A program made the translations under genes and the position numbers. Below are positions 22,657 to 29,142 of a stretch of DNA of 29,142 nt, one piece after another. The DNA is from JAFIHK01 sp041441455 (GTDB taxonomy: Bacteria > Bacteroidota > Bacteroidia > Bacteroidales > UBA932): contig JASDTB010000017.1 of assembly GCA_041441455.1 (NCBI GenBank), forward strand, positions 1 through 29,142. Reading direction: 5' to 3'. Every line of letters begins with the position of its first letter. The stretch's first letter is position 1. Below the pieces are notes generated by a model. It had not been told where the DNA came from and made no database searches. It saw only the letters and a list, made by a program, of their open reading frames with translations.

Positions 22657-24732
22657 ATGAAAAACAAATTATTATTTACTATGGCTGCAACCGCGATAAT
22701 TGCCGGCTCTTGCGGCAGCGGAGGCGACAAAAGCAAAGAAGATGAGCTTATCACAAGAAGCAACATCACTGTAGAAAATGGACTTTTAACTCCAGAGGTG
22801 ATGCACAGCATGGGTAAAGTTTCGGACCCTCAGGTCTCTCCTGATGGAACTAAAATTCTTTATGGGATCTCATTTACTAGCATCAAACAAAATAAGAACA
22901 ACAGAGAGCTGTTTGTGATGAATGTAGATGGATCAGACAACAAACAGATCACTACAACTGCAAAAAGTGAAAATAACGCCAGATGGTATAATGGTGGTAA
23001 GCAAATAGTTTACCTTATGGGCGGTCAGATTTGGATTATGAATGCAGACGGTTCGGATCCCAAAAAGATTTCTGATGTAGAGAGGGGTGTTGCTGAGTTT
23101 ACACTCTCTCCCAATCAAGATATGATTCTGTTTGTAAGCACTGTTAAATCTGCGAAAAAACCAGTTGACGTATACCCAGATTTAGAGAAAGCCACTGGAA
23201 GAATGATTACAGATCTTATGTACCGCCATTGGGATCAATTCGTTGAGGAGATTCCTCATCCTTTCATAGCAAAATTTGATGGTAAGTCTTTAATTGAGAT
23301 AACAGACATTTTAGAGGGAGAGCCTTATGAGTGTCCAACTCTTCCGCATAGCGGAATTGAGCAATTAAGCTGGAGCCCAGATGGAACAAAGATTGCCTAC
23401 GCAAGCAGAAAGAAAGTAGGTGTTGAGTATGCATTTTCGACAAATACAGATATCTATCTCTATGATTTAGCTACAAAGAAAGCTATAAATCTGAGCGAAG
23501 GTATGCCAGGATACGATACCGATCCTGTCTTCTCTCCTGATGGAAAGAGCATCGCATGGATAAGTATGGCTCGTGATGGATATGAAGCAGACAAAAAGAG
23601 ACTTTTTGTCATCGATTTGGCCACTTCACAAAAGAGGGAGCTTAGCACAAACTTCGCTTACAATATAGAAAATCCTTCGTGGAAAGAGGATGGCAGTGGA
23701 CTTTATTTCACTTCATGTGTAAATGCATTAACAGATGTGTATTCAATTGACATCAACACAACAGAGGTTAAGCAGATTACAAAAGGTCAATATGATTTTG
23801 ATGGCGTTCAAAAGGCTGGAGATCGATTAATTTCGGTTTACAGAAGCATGTCTATGCCTGCTGAAATCGTCTCTATCAATCCTGCTGACGGAAGCTATAA
23901 TCCAATTACTACAGAAAACAAACACTTGTTAGACCAGATTAAAATGGGCAGAGTGCAAGAGAGATGGATTACAACTACTGACAATAAAAAAATGCACACT
24001 TGGATTGTCTATCCTCCAGATTTTGACTCAACTAAAAAATATCCTGCACTTCTGTTCTGTCTTGGAGGTCCTCAAGGCACACTAAGCCAAAATTGGTCAT
24101 ACAGATGGAATTTCCAGCTAATGGCAGCAAATGGATACATTGTAATTCTTCCTAATAGAAGGGGCACAACTGCTTTTGGACAAGAGTGGTGCGAACAGAT
24201 CTCTGGTGATTACATTGGTCAGAATATGAAAGACTACTTCTCTGCTGTGGATGAGATGAAAAAGGAGCCTTATGTAGGGAAAGTTGGAGCTGTTGGTGCA
24301 AGTTATGGCGGATACTCTGTTTATTACCTTGCTGGAATCCACAATAAGAGATTCTCTGCATTTATAGCTCATGCTGGCATCTTTAATCAAGAGCACATGT
24401 TTATGACTACAGAAGAGATGTGGTTCCCTAAATGGGATAATGGTGGCGACCCATGGGATAACAACCCAGTTGCAAGAAGACATTACGAAAACTCTCCTCA
24501 TAAATTTGTAAAAAAATGGGATACTCCAATTTTAGTTACACATGGAGAGCTTGATTATAGAGTTCCTGTGGATCAAGGTATGGCTGCATTCAATGCTGCA
24601 AAAGCAAATGGAGTTCCGGCAGAAATGCTACTCTTCCCCGATGAAAATCACTGGATTCTTAAGCCACAAAATAGTCTACTATGGAATAGAGTTTTCTATG
24701 CATGGCTAGACAAATGGTTAAAGACAGAATAA
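22657..24732 (+). CDS. DPP5-like S9 family dipeptidyl peptidase (lipoprotein)
   Basis: The 691-residue serine peptidase has a lipoprotein signal peptide (TAAIIAGSC-type lipobox, IIAGSCGSGG, C19), a seven-bladed beta-propeller region (repeated SPDGTKI/MNVDGSD blocks, to about residue 440) and a C-terminal alpha/beta-hydrolase domain. The catalytic triad is S549 (GASYGGY), D633 (GELDYRVP) and H665 (DENHWIL). Long stretches (KATGRMITDLMYRHWDQFVE, NISEGM-like LSEGMPGYDTDPVFSPDGKS) closely match my memory of Porphyromonas gingivalis DPP5. DPP5 removes dipeptides with hydrophobic residues at the penultimate position. It is probably tethered facing the periplasm. A second S9 gene follows after 18 bases. 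Confidence 0.9.
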   Translation: MKNKLLFTMAATAIIAGSCGSGGDKSKEDELITRSNITVENGLLTPEVMHSMGKVSDPQVSPDGTKILYGISFTSIKQNKNNRELFVMNVDGSDNKQITTTAKSENNARWYNGGKQIVYLMGGQIWIMNADGSDPKKISDVERGVAEFTLSPNQDMILFVSTVKSAKKPVDVYPDLEKATGRMITDLMYRHWDQFVEEIPHPFIAKFDGKSLIEITDILEGEPYECPTLPHSGIEQLSWSPDGTKIAYASRKKVGVEYAFSTNTDIYLYDLATKKAINLSEGMPGYDTDPVFSPDGKSIAWISMARDGYEADKKRLFVIDLATSQKRELSTNFAYNIENPSWKEDGSGLYFTSCVNALTDVYSIDINTTEVKQITKGQYDFDGVQKAGDRLISVYRSMSMPAEIVSINPADGSYNPITTENKHLLDQIKMGRVQERWITTTDNKKMHTWIVYPPDFDSTKKYPALLFCLGGPQGTLSQNWSYRWNFQLMAANGYIVILPNRRGTTAFGQEWCEQISGDYIGQNMKDYFSAVDEMKKEPYVGKVGAVGASYGGYSVYYLAGIHNKRFSAFIAHAGIFNQEHMFMTTEEMWFPKWDNGGDPWDNNPVARRHYENSPHKFVKKWDTPILVTHGELDYRVPVDQGMAAFNAAKANGVPAEMLLFPDENHWILKPQNSLLWNRVFYAWLDKWLKTE

Positions 24733-24750
24733 CAACTAACCAACCTTATA

Positions 24751-27579
24751 ATGAAAAAATTAGTTCTATTATTAGCTCTGGGAATCATTGCCTTTAGTGC
24801 CCAGGCGCAAAAGAAACCCCTCGACCACTCTGTCTACGATAAGTGGAAAAGTGTAGGTGGTTTTAACATGACCAAAGATGCGAAGTACACCGCCTTTTAC
24901 ATCAATGAGCAAGAGGGAGACAATACTTTAGCTATTACCGATCTCACTACATTGAAGGTTAAAACTATTCCGCGCGGCTCTTCTGTTAAGGTGACAAAAG
25001 AGGGCAAGTATGCTGTCTTCACTATCAAGCCTTTCGCCGAAGATATTAAAGCTGCTAAAAGGAAGAAGAAGAAACCAGAAGATATGCCAAAAGACACTTT
25101 AGGCATTTATGAATTTAAAACTGGTTCTTTGAAAAAAATTCCTTACTTAAAAAGTTTAAGAATAAGCAAAGATGCTGATAGATATTTTGCTTTCCAGACA
25201 ACGCCTCCAGCTGATACTTCAAAGGCTAAAAAGGCTGTAAAAAAGGATAAAGACGAAGGAACTGACATGTTCGTCTATGACCTTCTAAAAGGAAGCATAG
25301 ACACAATTAAATATGTGACCGATTTCGATTTCGATAAAAAAGGAGAGTATCTCTATTACATTTCAAAACCAAACTCAAAGGATTCTCTTTACAAATCTGG
25401 TCTATATAGTTATAATCCTGAAAAGAAATTCTCGAATACACTTCTGACTATTGGTAAGAAACAGAGCGTTAGATTGCCTATGTTTACTGACAGCACAGAT
25501 GTGATAGCTTTCTATGCTAAATTAGATACTTCTAAAGCTGGTGCTAAAGATATCTCAATCTTTGTGTATAAACCTGGAGATGAAAAGGCAAAATTAGTAC
25601 TTGACAACAAGATTAAAGGTCTACCTCAAGGTTGGAAAATTAGCGAAAACAGATCGCTTGCTGTAGATAAAAATGGTCAAAAGCTCTTCTTTGGTATTTC
25701 ACCAGTCATGAGAGAAAAGGACACAACTTTAGTTGAATCAGAAGTTGCAAAACTCGATATCTGGCACTATAAAGACAACTTTATCCAACCATATCAACTT
25801 CTTAATCTTCAGCGCGAGCAAAAGAAATCTTATCTCTCAATGATTGATTTTCAAAAAGGTGGAGAGATGATTCAACTAGCTACCCCAGAATATCCAATCA
25901 TCAACATCACTCAAGACTGGTCGGGAGATTGGGCGTATGCTGTTACTGATGTACCATACGAACTAGAATCACAATGGTCATCAAACCCTAGATGCGATCT
26001 TTATGTGATTGACATGAACACAGGTAAATCATCTCAACTTTTAAAAGATGTATTTATTAGAAACGTTTCGGAATCGGATAATGGCAAGTTCTTAGTTTGG
26101 ATGGATTGCAAAGATTACCAATGGTACTCTTATGAGAGAGCATCTGGGAAGATTCGTTGTATCACATCTGGTTTGAATGTCTCATTTGTTGATGAAGATC
26201 ACGACACTCCAGAGATGAACTTTGCTCATGGTCACGGAGGCTGGATGAAAGATGATAAAGCTGTCTTCATTTATGACAGATATGATGTTTGGCAGATAGA
26301 TCCAACAGGAGAAAAGGCACCAATCAATATAACTGATGGTGTTGGAAGAAAAGAGAGGAAGACATTCAGAATCGTAAGAGTTGATGAAGTTCTTCTCCCT
26401 CCAGGAACTCCTGGGGTTAAACTTACACCAATCAAACCAAAGGAGACAATCTACTTCTCCGTTTTTGATGATATCAATAAATGGAATGGTTACTACTTCA
26501 AAGAGATGGGTAAAAAGAATGCGACAATGAAGCCTTGGGTATATGAGCCTTATACATTCATGTATCTAAATAGGTCTAAAGATGGTAAGGTTATTACTTA
26601 CGTGAAGCATAATTTTGCGAACTCTCCAGATGTGTGGGTAACAAAAGATAACTTCAAAACTCAAACTAAGATCACCGACATTAATCCTCAGCAAAAGGAG
26701 TATGTTTGGGGAACAAATGAACTTGTTAGATGGAAGTCAAACAATGGCTTCGATTGCGATGGTATATTATACAAACCAGAAAATTTCGATCCTACAAAGA
26801 AATATCCGATGATTGTGTATTTCTACGAAACCAGATCGGAACTTCTTCACTACTATATGGCTCCAGCACCTAGTCGTTCTACTGTCAACATTACATTCTT
26901 CACTAGTAATGGTTACCTAGTATTTATGCCTGACATCCACTACACAATTGGACATCCTGGCAAAAGTGCGCTTGACTGTATCGTTCCTGGAGTTGAATTA
27001 CTTTGTAAGAACCCATGGGTAGATAGAGACAATATTGGTATTCAAGGACAAAGCTGGGGTGGTTATCAAGTTGCCTATATGGTTACTCAACCTCAAGTAT
27101 TTAAATGGAAAGCTGCTGGAGCAGGTGCCCCTGTGTCGAACATGACCAGTGCTTATGGTGGAATCAGATGGGGTTCGGGAATGGTTCGTCAGTTCCAATA
27201 CGAACATACTCAAAGCCGTATCGGCAAGACTCTCTGGGATGGATTTGATCTTTATATCGAAAACTCACCAATATTCTTTGCCAACAAAATCGAGACTCCA
27301 CTTCTTATTATGAGTAACGATAAAGATGAGGCAGTTCCATGGTACCAAGGAATCGAATATATGACCGCATTGAGAAGATTAGGCAAACCAGCCTGGATGC
27401 TTCAGTACAACAATGAGACTCACAACTTGAGTGACAGAGTTAATGCGAAAGACCTGAGTATTAGACTTTCTCAATTCTTCGACCACTTCCTCAAAGGCGC
27501 ACCAATGCCAGTTTGGATGAAGAGTGGAGTTCCTGCAACACTCAAAGGAATAGACTGGGGACTAGAGTTAGAGAAATAA
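24751..27579 (+). CDS. S9 family prolyl oligopeptidase-type peptidase
   Basis: The 942-residue secreted peptidase has a cleavable signal peptide (KKLVLLLALGIIAFSAQAQ), a long propeller-like region and a C-terminal alpha/beta-hydrolase domain from about residue 660. The catalytic triad is S768 (IQGQSWGGYQ), D859 (NDKDEAVPW) and H891 (NNETHNL). Two Lys-rich inserts are visible near residues 100-115 (AKRKKKKPEDMPKDT) and 150-170 (SKAKKAVKKDKDEG). It is much longer than DPP4/DPP5 enzymes (about 700 residues). Specificity cannot be told from sequence. It is probably co-transcribed with the DPP5-like gene and is followed by a terminator at 27621-27657. Confidence 0.87.
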   Translation: MKKLVLLLALGIIAFSAQAQKKPLDHSVYDKWKSVGGFNMTKDAKYTAFYINEQEGDNTLAITDLTTLKVKTIPRGSSVKVTKEGKYAVFTIKPFAEDIKAAKRKKKKPEDMPKDTLGIYEFKTGSLKKIPYLKSLRISKDADRYFAFQTTPPADTSKAKKAVKKDKDEGTDMFVYDLLKGSIDTIKYVTDFDFDKKGEYLYYISKPNSKDSLYKSGLYSYNPEKKFSNTLLTIGKKQSVRLPMFTDSTDVIAFYAKLDTSKAGAKDISIFVYKPGDEKAKLVLDNKIKGLPQGWKISENRSLAVDKNGQKLFFGISPVMREKDTTLVESEVAKLDIWHYKDNFIQPYQLLNLQREQKKSYLSMIDFQKGGEMIQLATPEYPIINITQDWSGDWAYAVTDVPYELESQWSSNPRCDLYVIDMNTGKSSQLLKDVFIRNVSESDNGKFLVWMDCKDYQWYSYERASGKIRCITSGLNVSFVDEDHDTPEMNFAHGHGGWMKDDKAVFIYDRYDVWQIDPTGEKAPINITDGVGRKERKTFRIVRVDEVLLPPGTPGVKLTPIKPKETIYFSVFDDINKWNGYYFKEMGKKNATMKPWVYEPYTFMYLNRSKDGKVITYVKHNFANSPDVWVTKDNFKTQTKITDINPQQKEYVWGTNELVRWKSNNGFDCDGILYKPENFDPTKKYPMIVYFYETRSELLHYYMAPAPSRSTVNITFFTSNGYLVFMPDIHYTIGHPGKSALDCIVPGVELLCKNPWVDRDNIGIQGQSWGGYQVAYMVTQPQVFKWKAAGAGAPVSNMTSAYGGIRWGSGMVRQFQYEHTQSRIGKTLWDGFDLYIENSPIFFANKIETPLLIMSNDKDEAVPWYQGIEYMTALRRLGKPAWMLQYNNETHNLSDRVNAKDLSIRLSQFFDHFLKGAPMPVWMKSGVPATLKGIDWGLELEK

Positions 27580-27620
27580 ACTCAAAATTCTAGTATTAAA
27601 ATAAAGACAAAAATAGAATA

Positions 27621-27657
27621 GGGCGACTAAAATGATTTTAGTTGCCCTTTATTATTA
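27621..27657 (+). terminator. Rho-independent terminator after the S9 peptidase pair
   Basis: GGGCGACTAAAA (27621-27632) pairs with TTTTAGTTGCCC (27636-27647), with one G-U pair and a 3-base loop, followed by TTTATTATT. Confidence 0.88.
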
Positions 27658-27671
27658 CCACCTCTCTTTTA

Positions 27672-27780
27672 TTCCTATTTTCCTATTTTCCTATTTTCCT
27701 ATTTTCCTATTTTCCTATTTTCCTATATTCCTATTTTCCTATATTCCTATTTTCCTATTTTCCTATATTCCTATTTTCCT
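27672..27780. repeat. 8-bp tandem repeat array (TTCCTATT)
   Basis: Thirteen full and one partial copies of an 8-base unit follow one another without interruption. Ten units are TTCCTATT; units 7, 9 and 12 end in A (TTCCTATA). The array lies 24 bases after the peptidase terminator, outside any convincing gene. The open frames through it (Phe/Ile/Leu/Ser/Tyr/Pro repeats) are a by-product of the repeat. Confidence 0.95.
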
Positions 27781-28010
27781 CACTTTCTCTCAATCTCACG
27801 ATCTTACCTTCACTGCTAACTGAATGAATATCTAAGCATTTTGGATTTCACGTCAGACTATGGGTAGTCTACATGTATTTTTACAAACATTCAGATAATC
27901 AATAATATAAGCTTTTTAATATTGCAGACGAACATTGTAATGATTTGTTCAGAAGATACATGTATCTTATTGGACTTAATTCAGGCATAACTTCTTGATT
28001 ATAATTGTGA

Positions 28011-28153
28011 TTCGCAGGTTATGAGCTCAGTTGTGCTGTGCAAGTTATGAACTCTGCCTTGTTTCGCGGAAAATGGTGCTTCGCAAGTTAAGAGCTCAGC
28101 AGAGCTTCGCGGAAAATGGTGCTTCGCAATTTATATGCTCAGCTGCGTTTCGC
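28011..28153. repeat. 43-bp direct repeats, imperfect
   Basis: Blocks beginning near 28040, 28083 and 28126 repeat with a 43-base period. They share the module GCAAGTTATGAGCTCAGC, followed in two copies by an identical TTCGCGGAAAATGGTGCTTC (28063 and 28106). An earlier copy at 28014 lacks 17 bases, giving a 26-base step. The block is more GC-rich than its surroundings. There are no unique spacers, so it is not a CRISPR array. Confidence 0.85.
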
Positions 28154-28270
28154 CCTATCCGGAACATCACATGTATTTGTATTCAAGATATCTTAGTTTG
28201 AAGTTTTATCTAAGTTTGAAGCTAAGTTTTCAAATAGAGGCTATATATTTCATTGACAACGCGTTTTGCG

Positions 28271-28435
28271 ATTTCCTGCAGATCCCCCCGATCTGCCAGA
28301 ATAATTTCTATGTATCTGTATTATAAGATATTAGCTATTTTAAAGATACCAATATAAGAGATTAAAAAGTGATATAATACACATTATTAAATAGTTATAC
28401 TTTATTCTGGCAGATCGGGGGGATCTGCAGGAAAT
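28271..28435. repeat. Perfect 34-bp inverted repeat around a 97-bp AT-rich core
   Basis: The arms 28271-28304 and 28402-28435 are exact reverse complements over 34 bases. Each arm itself contains a 7-bp palindrome, GCAGATC / GATCTGC, around a C5 (or G5) loop. The core 28305-28401 is very AT-rich and has no gene. The layout fits a short non-autonomous element (MITE-like) or a long stem-loop. I found no obvious target-site duplication at the outer edges. Confidence 0.9.
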
Positions 28436-28517
28436 TGTATAACAACCTCTATATCAAGCACTAAAATATTATAGTCTTTTCTGTTTTATATTACCCCTTT
28501 AAATAAATTCTTAGTTC

Positions 28518-28690
28518 TTTTTCAATGCACAATCCCAATAATCTTATAATTCTTATTCATAAATCTTATACACAGTTCTTATGTACAATGCTCATTCATA
28601 ATTCATATACGCAGTTCTTATAAACAATTATTATGCACAATCCTTATTCACAACTATTTTTAATAAAACAATTTTTAATACGCATGACTT
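28518..28690. repeat. Degenerate AT-rich repeat region
   Basis: Modules resembling CACAGTTCTTAT, CACAATCCTTATTCA and AATTCTTATTCATAA recur irregularly. One pair (near 28570 and 28609) is 39 bases apart. It is low-complexity, non-coding sequence in which I see no gene. Confidence 0.5.
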
Positions 28691-28824
28691 TTGTCTTATA
28701 AATCTAGTTCACAATACTCTTTTTATTATCATTGAATATTGTATTGTAATTTATAGAGATAGGATTCTTAACACTATTTTGGGGCTGTACTCAATTTGTA
28801 TAAATATAAGAGAGGAATTCTTAG

Positions 28825-28923
28825 TTAGATATGGGCTCCAAAAGTTGCTGTCTTTCTTTTTTGGTTCATTTCACTCTTTTTAGTCATCTTATTTGATTCA
28901 TTTGATAGTCTCTTTATAGGCAT
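28825..28923 (-). CDS. Possible 32-residue basic peptide
   Basis: An ATG at 28921-28923 opens a 32-codon frame (MPIKRLSNESNKMTKKSEMN, then QKRKTATFGAHI) starting 8 bases after the MORN fragment stop on the same strand. I recognise no family. It is short and Lys/Asn-rich and may be chance or a remnant. Confidence 0.2.
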   Translation of the reverse strand: MPIKRLSNESNKMTKKSEMNQKRKTATFGAHI

Positions 28924-28931
28924 ACTATCGT

Positions 28932-29117
28932 TTAATCCTTAATTTCTCCATCTTCGTAGTGCACGATAGACCTTGTTCCATCTTCATTGATAATTTCCCA
29001 AACTCCATCTTTTATGCCGTATAAATAAGTCCCAGTAGCTACCAGATTGCCACTTTCATTGAATAATTCAATCCTACCGTTTAATTTAGGTTCATCCGAT
29101 AAATGCGTAGTTAATAG
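28932..29117 (-). pseudogene. MORN-repeat protein fragment lacking a start
   Basis: A frame of 61 codons ends at TAA 28932-28934 and reads LNGRIELFNESGNLVATGTY, LYGIKDGVWEIINEDGTRSI, VHYEDGEIKD. This G-Y-x-x-G-x-x-D-G-x-W pattern is that of the MORN_2 variant repeats (YwqK-type proteins). An in-frame TAG at 29118-29120 and the absence of ATG, GTG or TTG after it leave no start, and MORN proteins are usually much longer. It is therefore probably a decayed remnant or a gene broken by a frameshift just beyond 29117. The window edge is only 22 bases further. Confidence 0.65.
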
Positions 29118-29142
29118 CTAAAATAAGCTGGTATATTATACC

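Larger units (their letters stand above)
27781..28931. other. Gene-poor, repeat-rich intergenic region
   Basis: Between the S9 peptidase terminator and the MORN fragment there is no ORF with a plausible start, codon use or family resemblance. Besides the repeats listed separately, ACATGTAT recurs near 27870, 27957 and 28169. Two related stretches (28171-28196 and 28310-28334) also share most of ATGTATTTGTATT and AAGATAT. Confidence 0.7.

Noticed and set aside
27632..27827. Two open frames of about 60 codons (plus strand) rich in Phe, Ile, Ser, Tyr and Pro
   Set aside because: They are produced by the 8-bp tandem array read in different frames and have no start context or family resemblance.
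28011..28153. A possible CRISPR array
   Set aside because: Units differ, spacers are not unique, period varies (26 then 43) and no cas gene is present.
28135..28326. A 63-codon open frame on the plus strand
   Set aside because: It runs from the 43-bp repeats into the left arm of the inverted repeat and has no coding character.
1..29142. tRNA, rRNA, transposase, integrase or phage genes
   Set aside because: I saw no tRNA-like cloverleaf, rRNA stretch or recombinase motif; the only mobile-like feature is the inverted-repeat element.

Overview
The window looks like a chromosomal segment of a Bacteroidota (Bacteroidetes) bacterium, most likely of the order Bacteroidales. The evidence is AT-rich DNA, promoters of the TTTG / TAnnTTTG type in front of several genes, and a gene set typical of the phylum (DUF4294, DUF3098, DUF4270, DUF5686, a standalone starch-synthase-like domain, a TonB-dependent receptor, and S9 peptidases including a close relative of Porphyromonas DPP5). 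A run of 10 Ns at 9778-9787 shows it is a draft assembly or MAG. Genus cannot be fixed from what is visible.

Layout. (1) 1-7573, minus strand: the spc half of the ribosomal protein cluster, read right to left as rplP-rpmC-rpsQ-rplN-rplX-rplE-rpsN-rpsH-rplF-rplR-rpsE-rpmD-rplO-secY-map-infA (infA is cut by the window edge). It has its own promoter at 7544-7573. The S10 half that normally precedes rplP (ending in rpsC) is absent. (2) 7585-9668: a GltS-like transporter (minus) divergent from a secreted DUF4294 protein (plus). (3) 9703-12377, minus: an envelope operon ftsX - DUF3098 - uppP - lpxH, with lpxH interrupted by the assembly gap. (4) 12483-14662, plus: a lone GT5 N-terminal domain overlapping a DUF4270 lipoprotein gene. 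(5) 14859-17161: fabF and acpP (minus) divergent from purN (plus), closed on the left by back-to-back terminators. (6) 17115-20247, minus: an exported nitroreductase coupled to a DUF5686/carboxypeptidase-like outer-membrane protein. (7) 20380-22431, plus: a TonB-dependent receptor with an unusual long signal peptide. (8) 22657-27579, plus: two consecutive S9 serine peptidases, the first a DPP5-like lipoprotein. (9) 27580-29142: about 1.35 kb without a convincing gene but with many repeats (an 8-bp tandem array, 43-bp direct repeats, a perfect 34-bp inverted repeat and a degenerate AT-rich array), ending in a start-less MORN-repeat fragment.

Most genes are housekeeping: translation, protein export, undecaprenyl recycling, lipid A, fatty acids, purines and extracellular peptide digestion. 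The less ordinary points are the broken S10/spc cluster with its own promoter and leader, an Ala/Lys-rich extension on L5, a frame-corrected lpxH across the gap, the TonB receptor N-terminus, and the repeat-rich tail. I found no clear new defence, mobile or biosynthetic system; the tail region is the best place to look for one.
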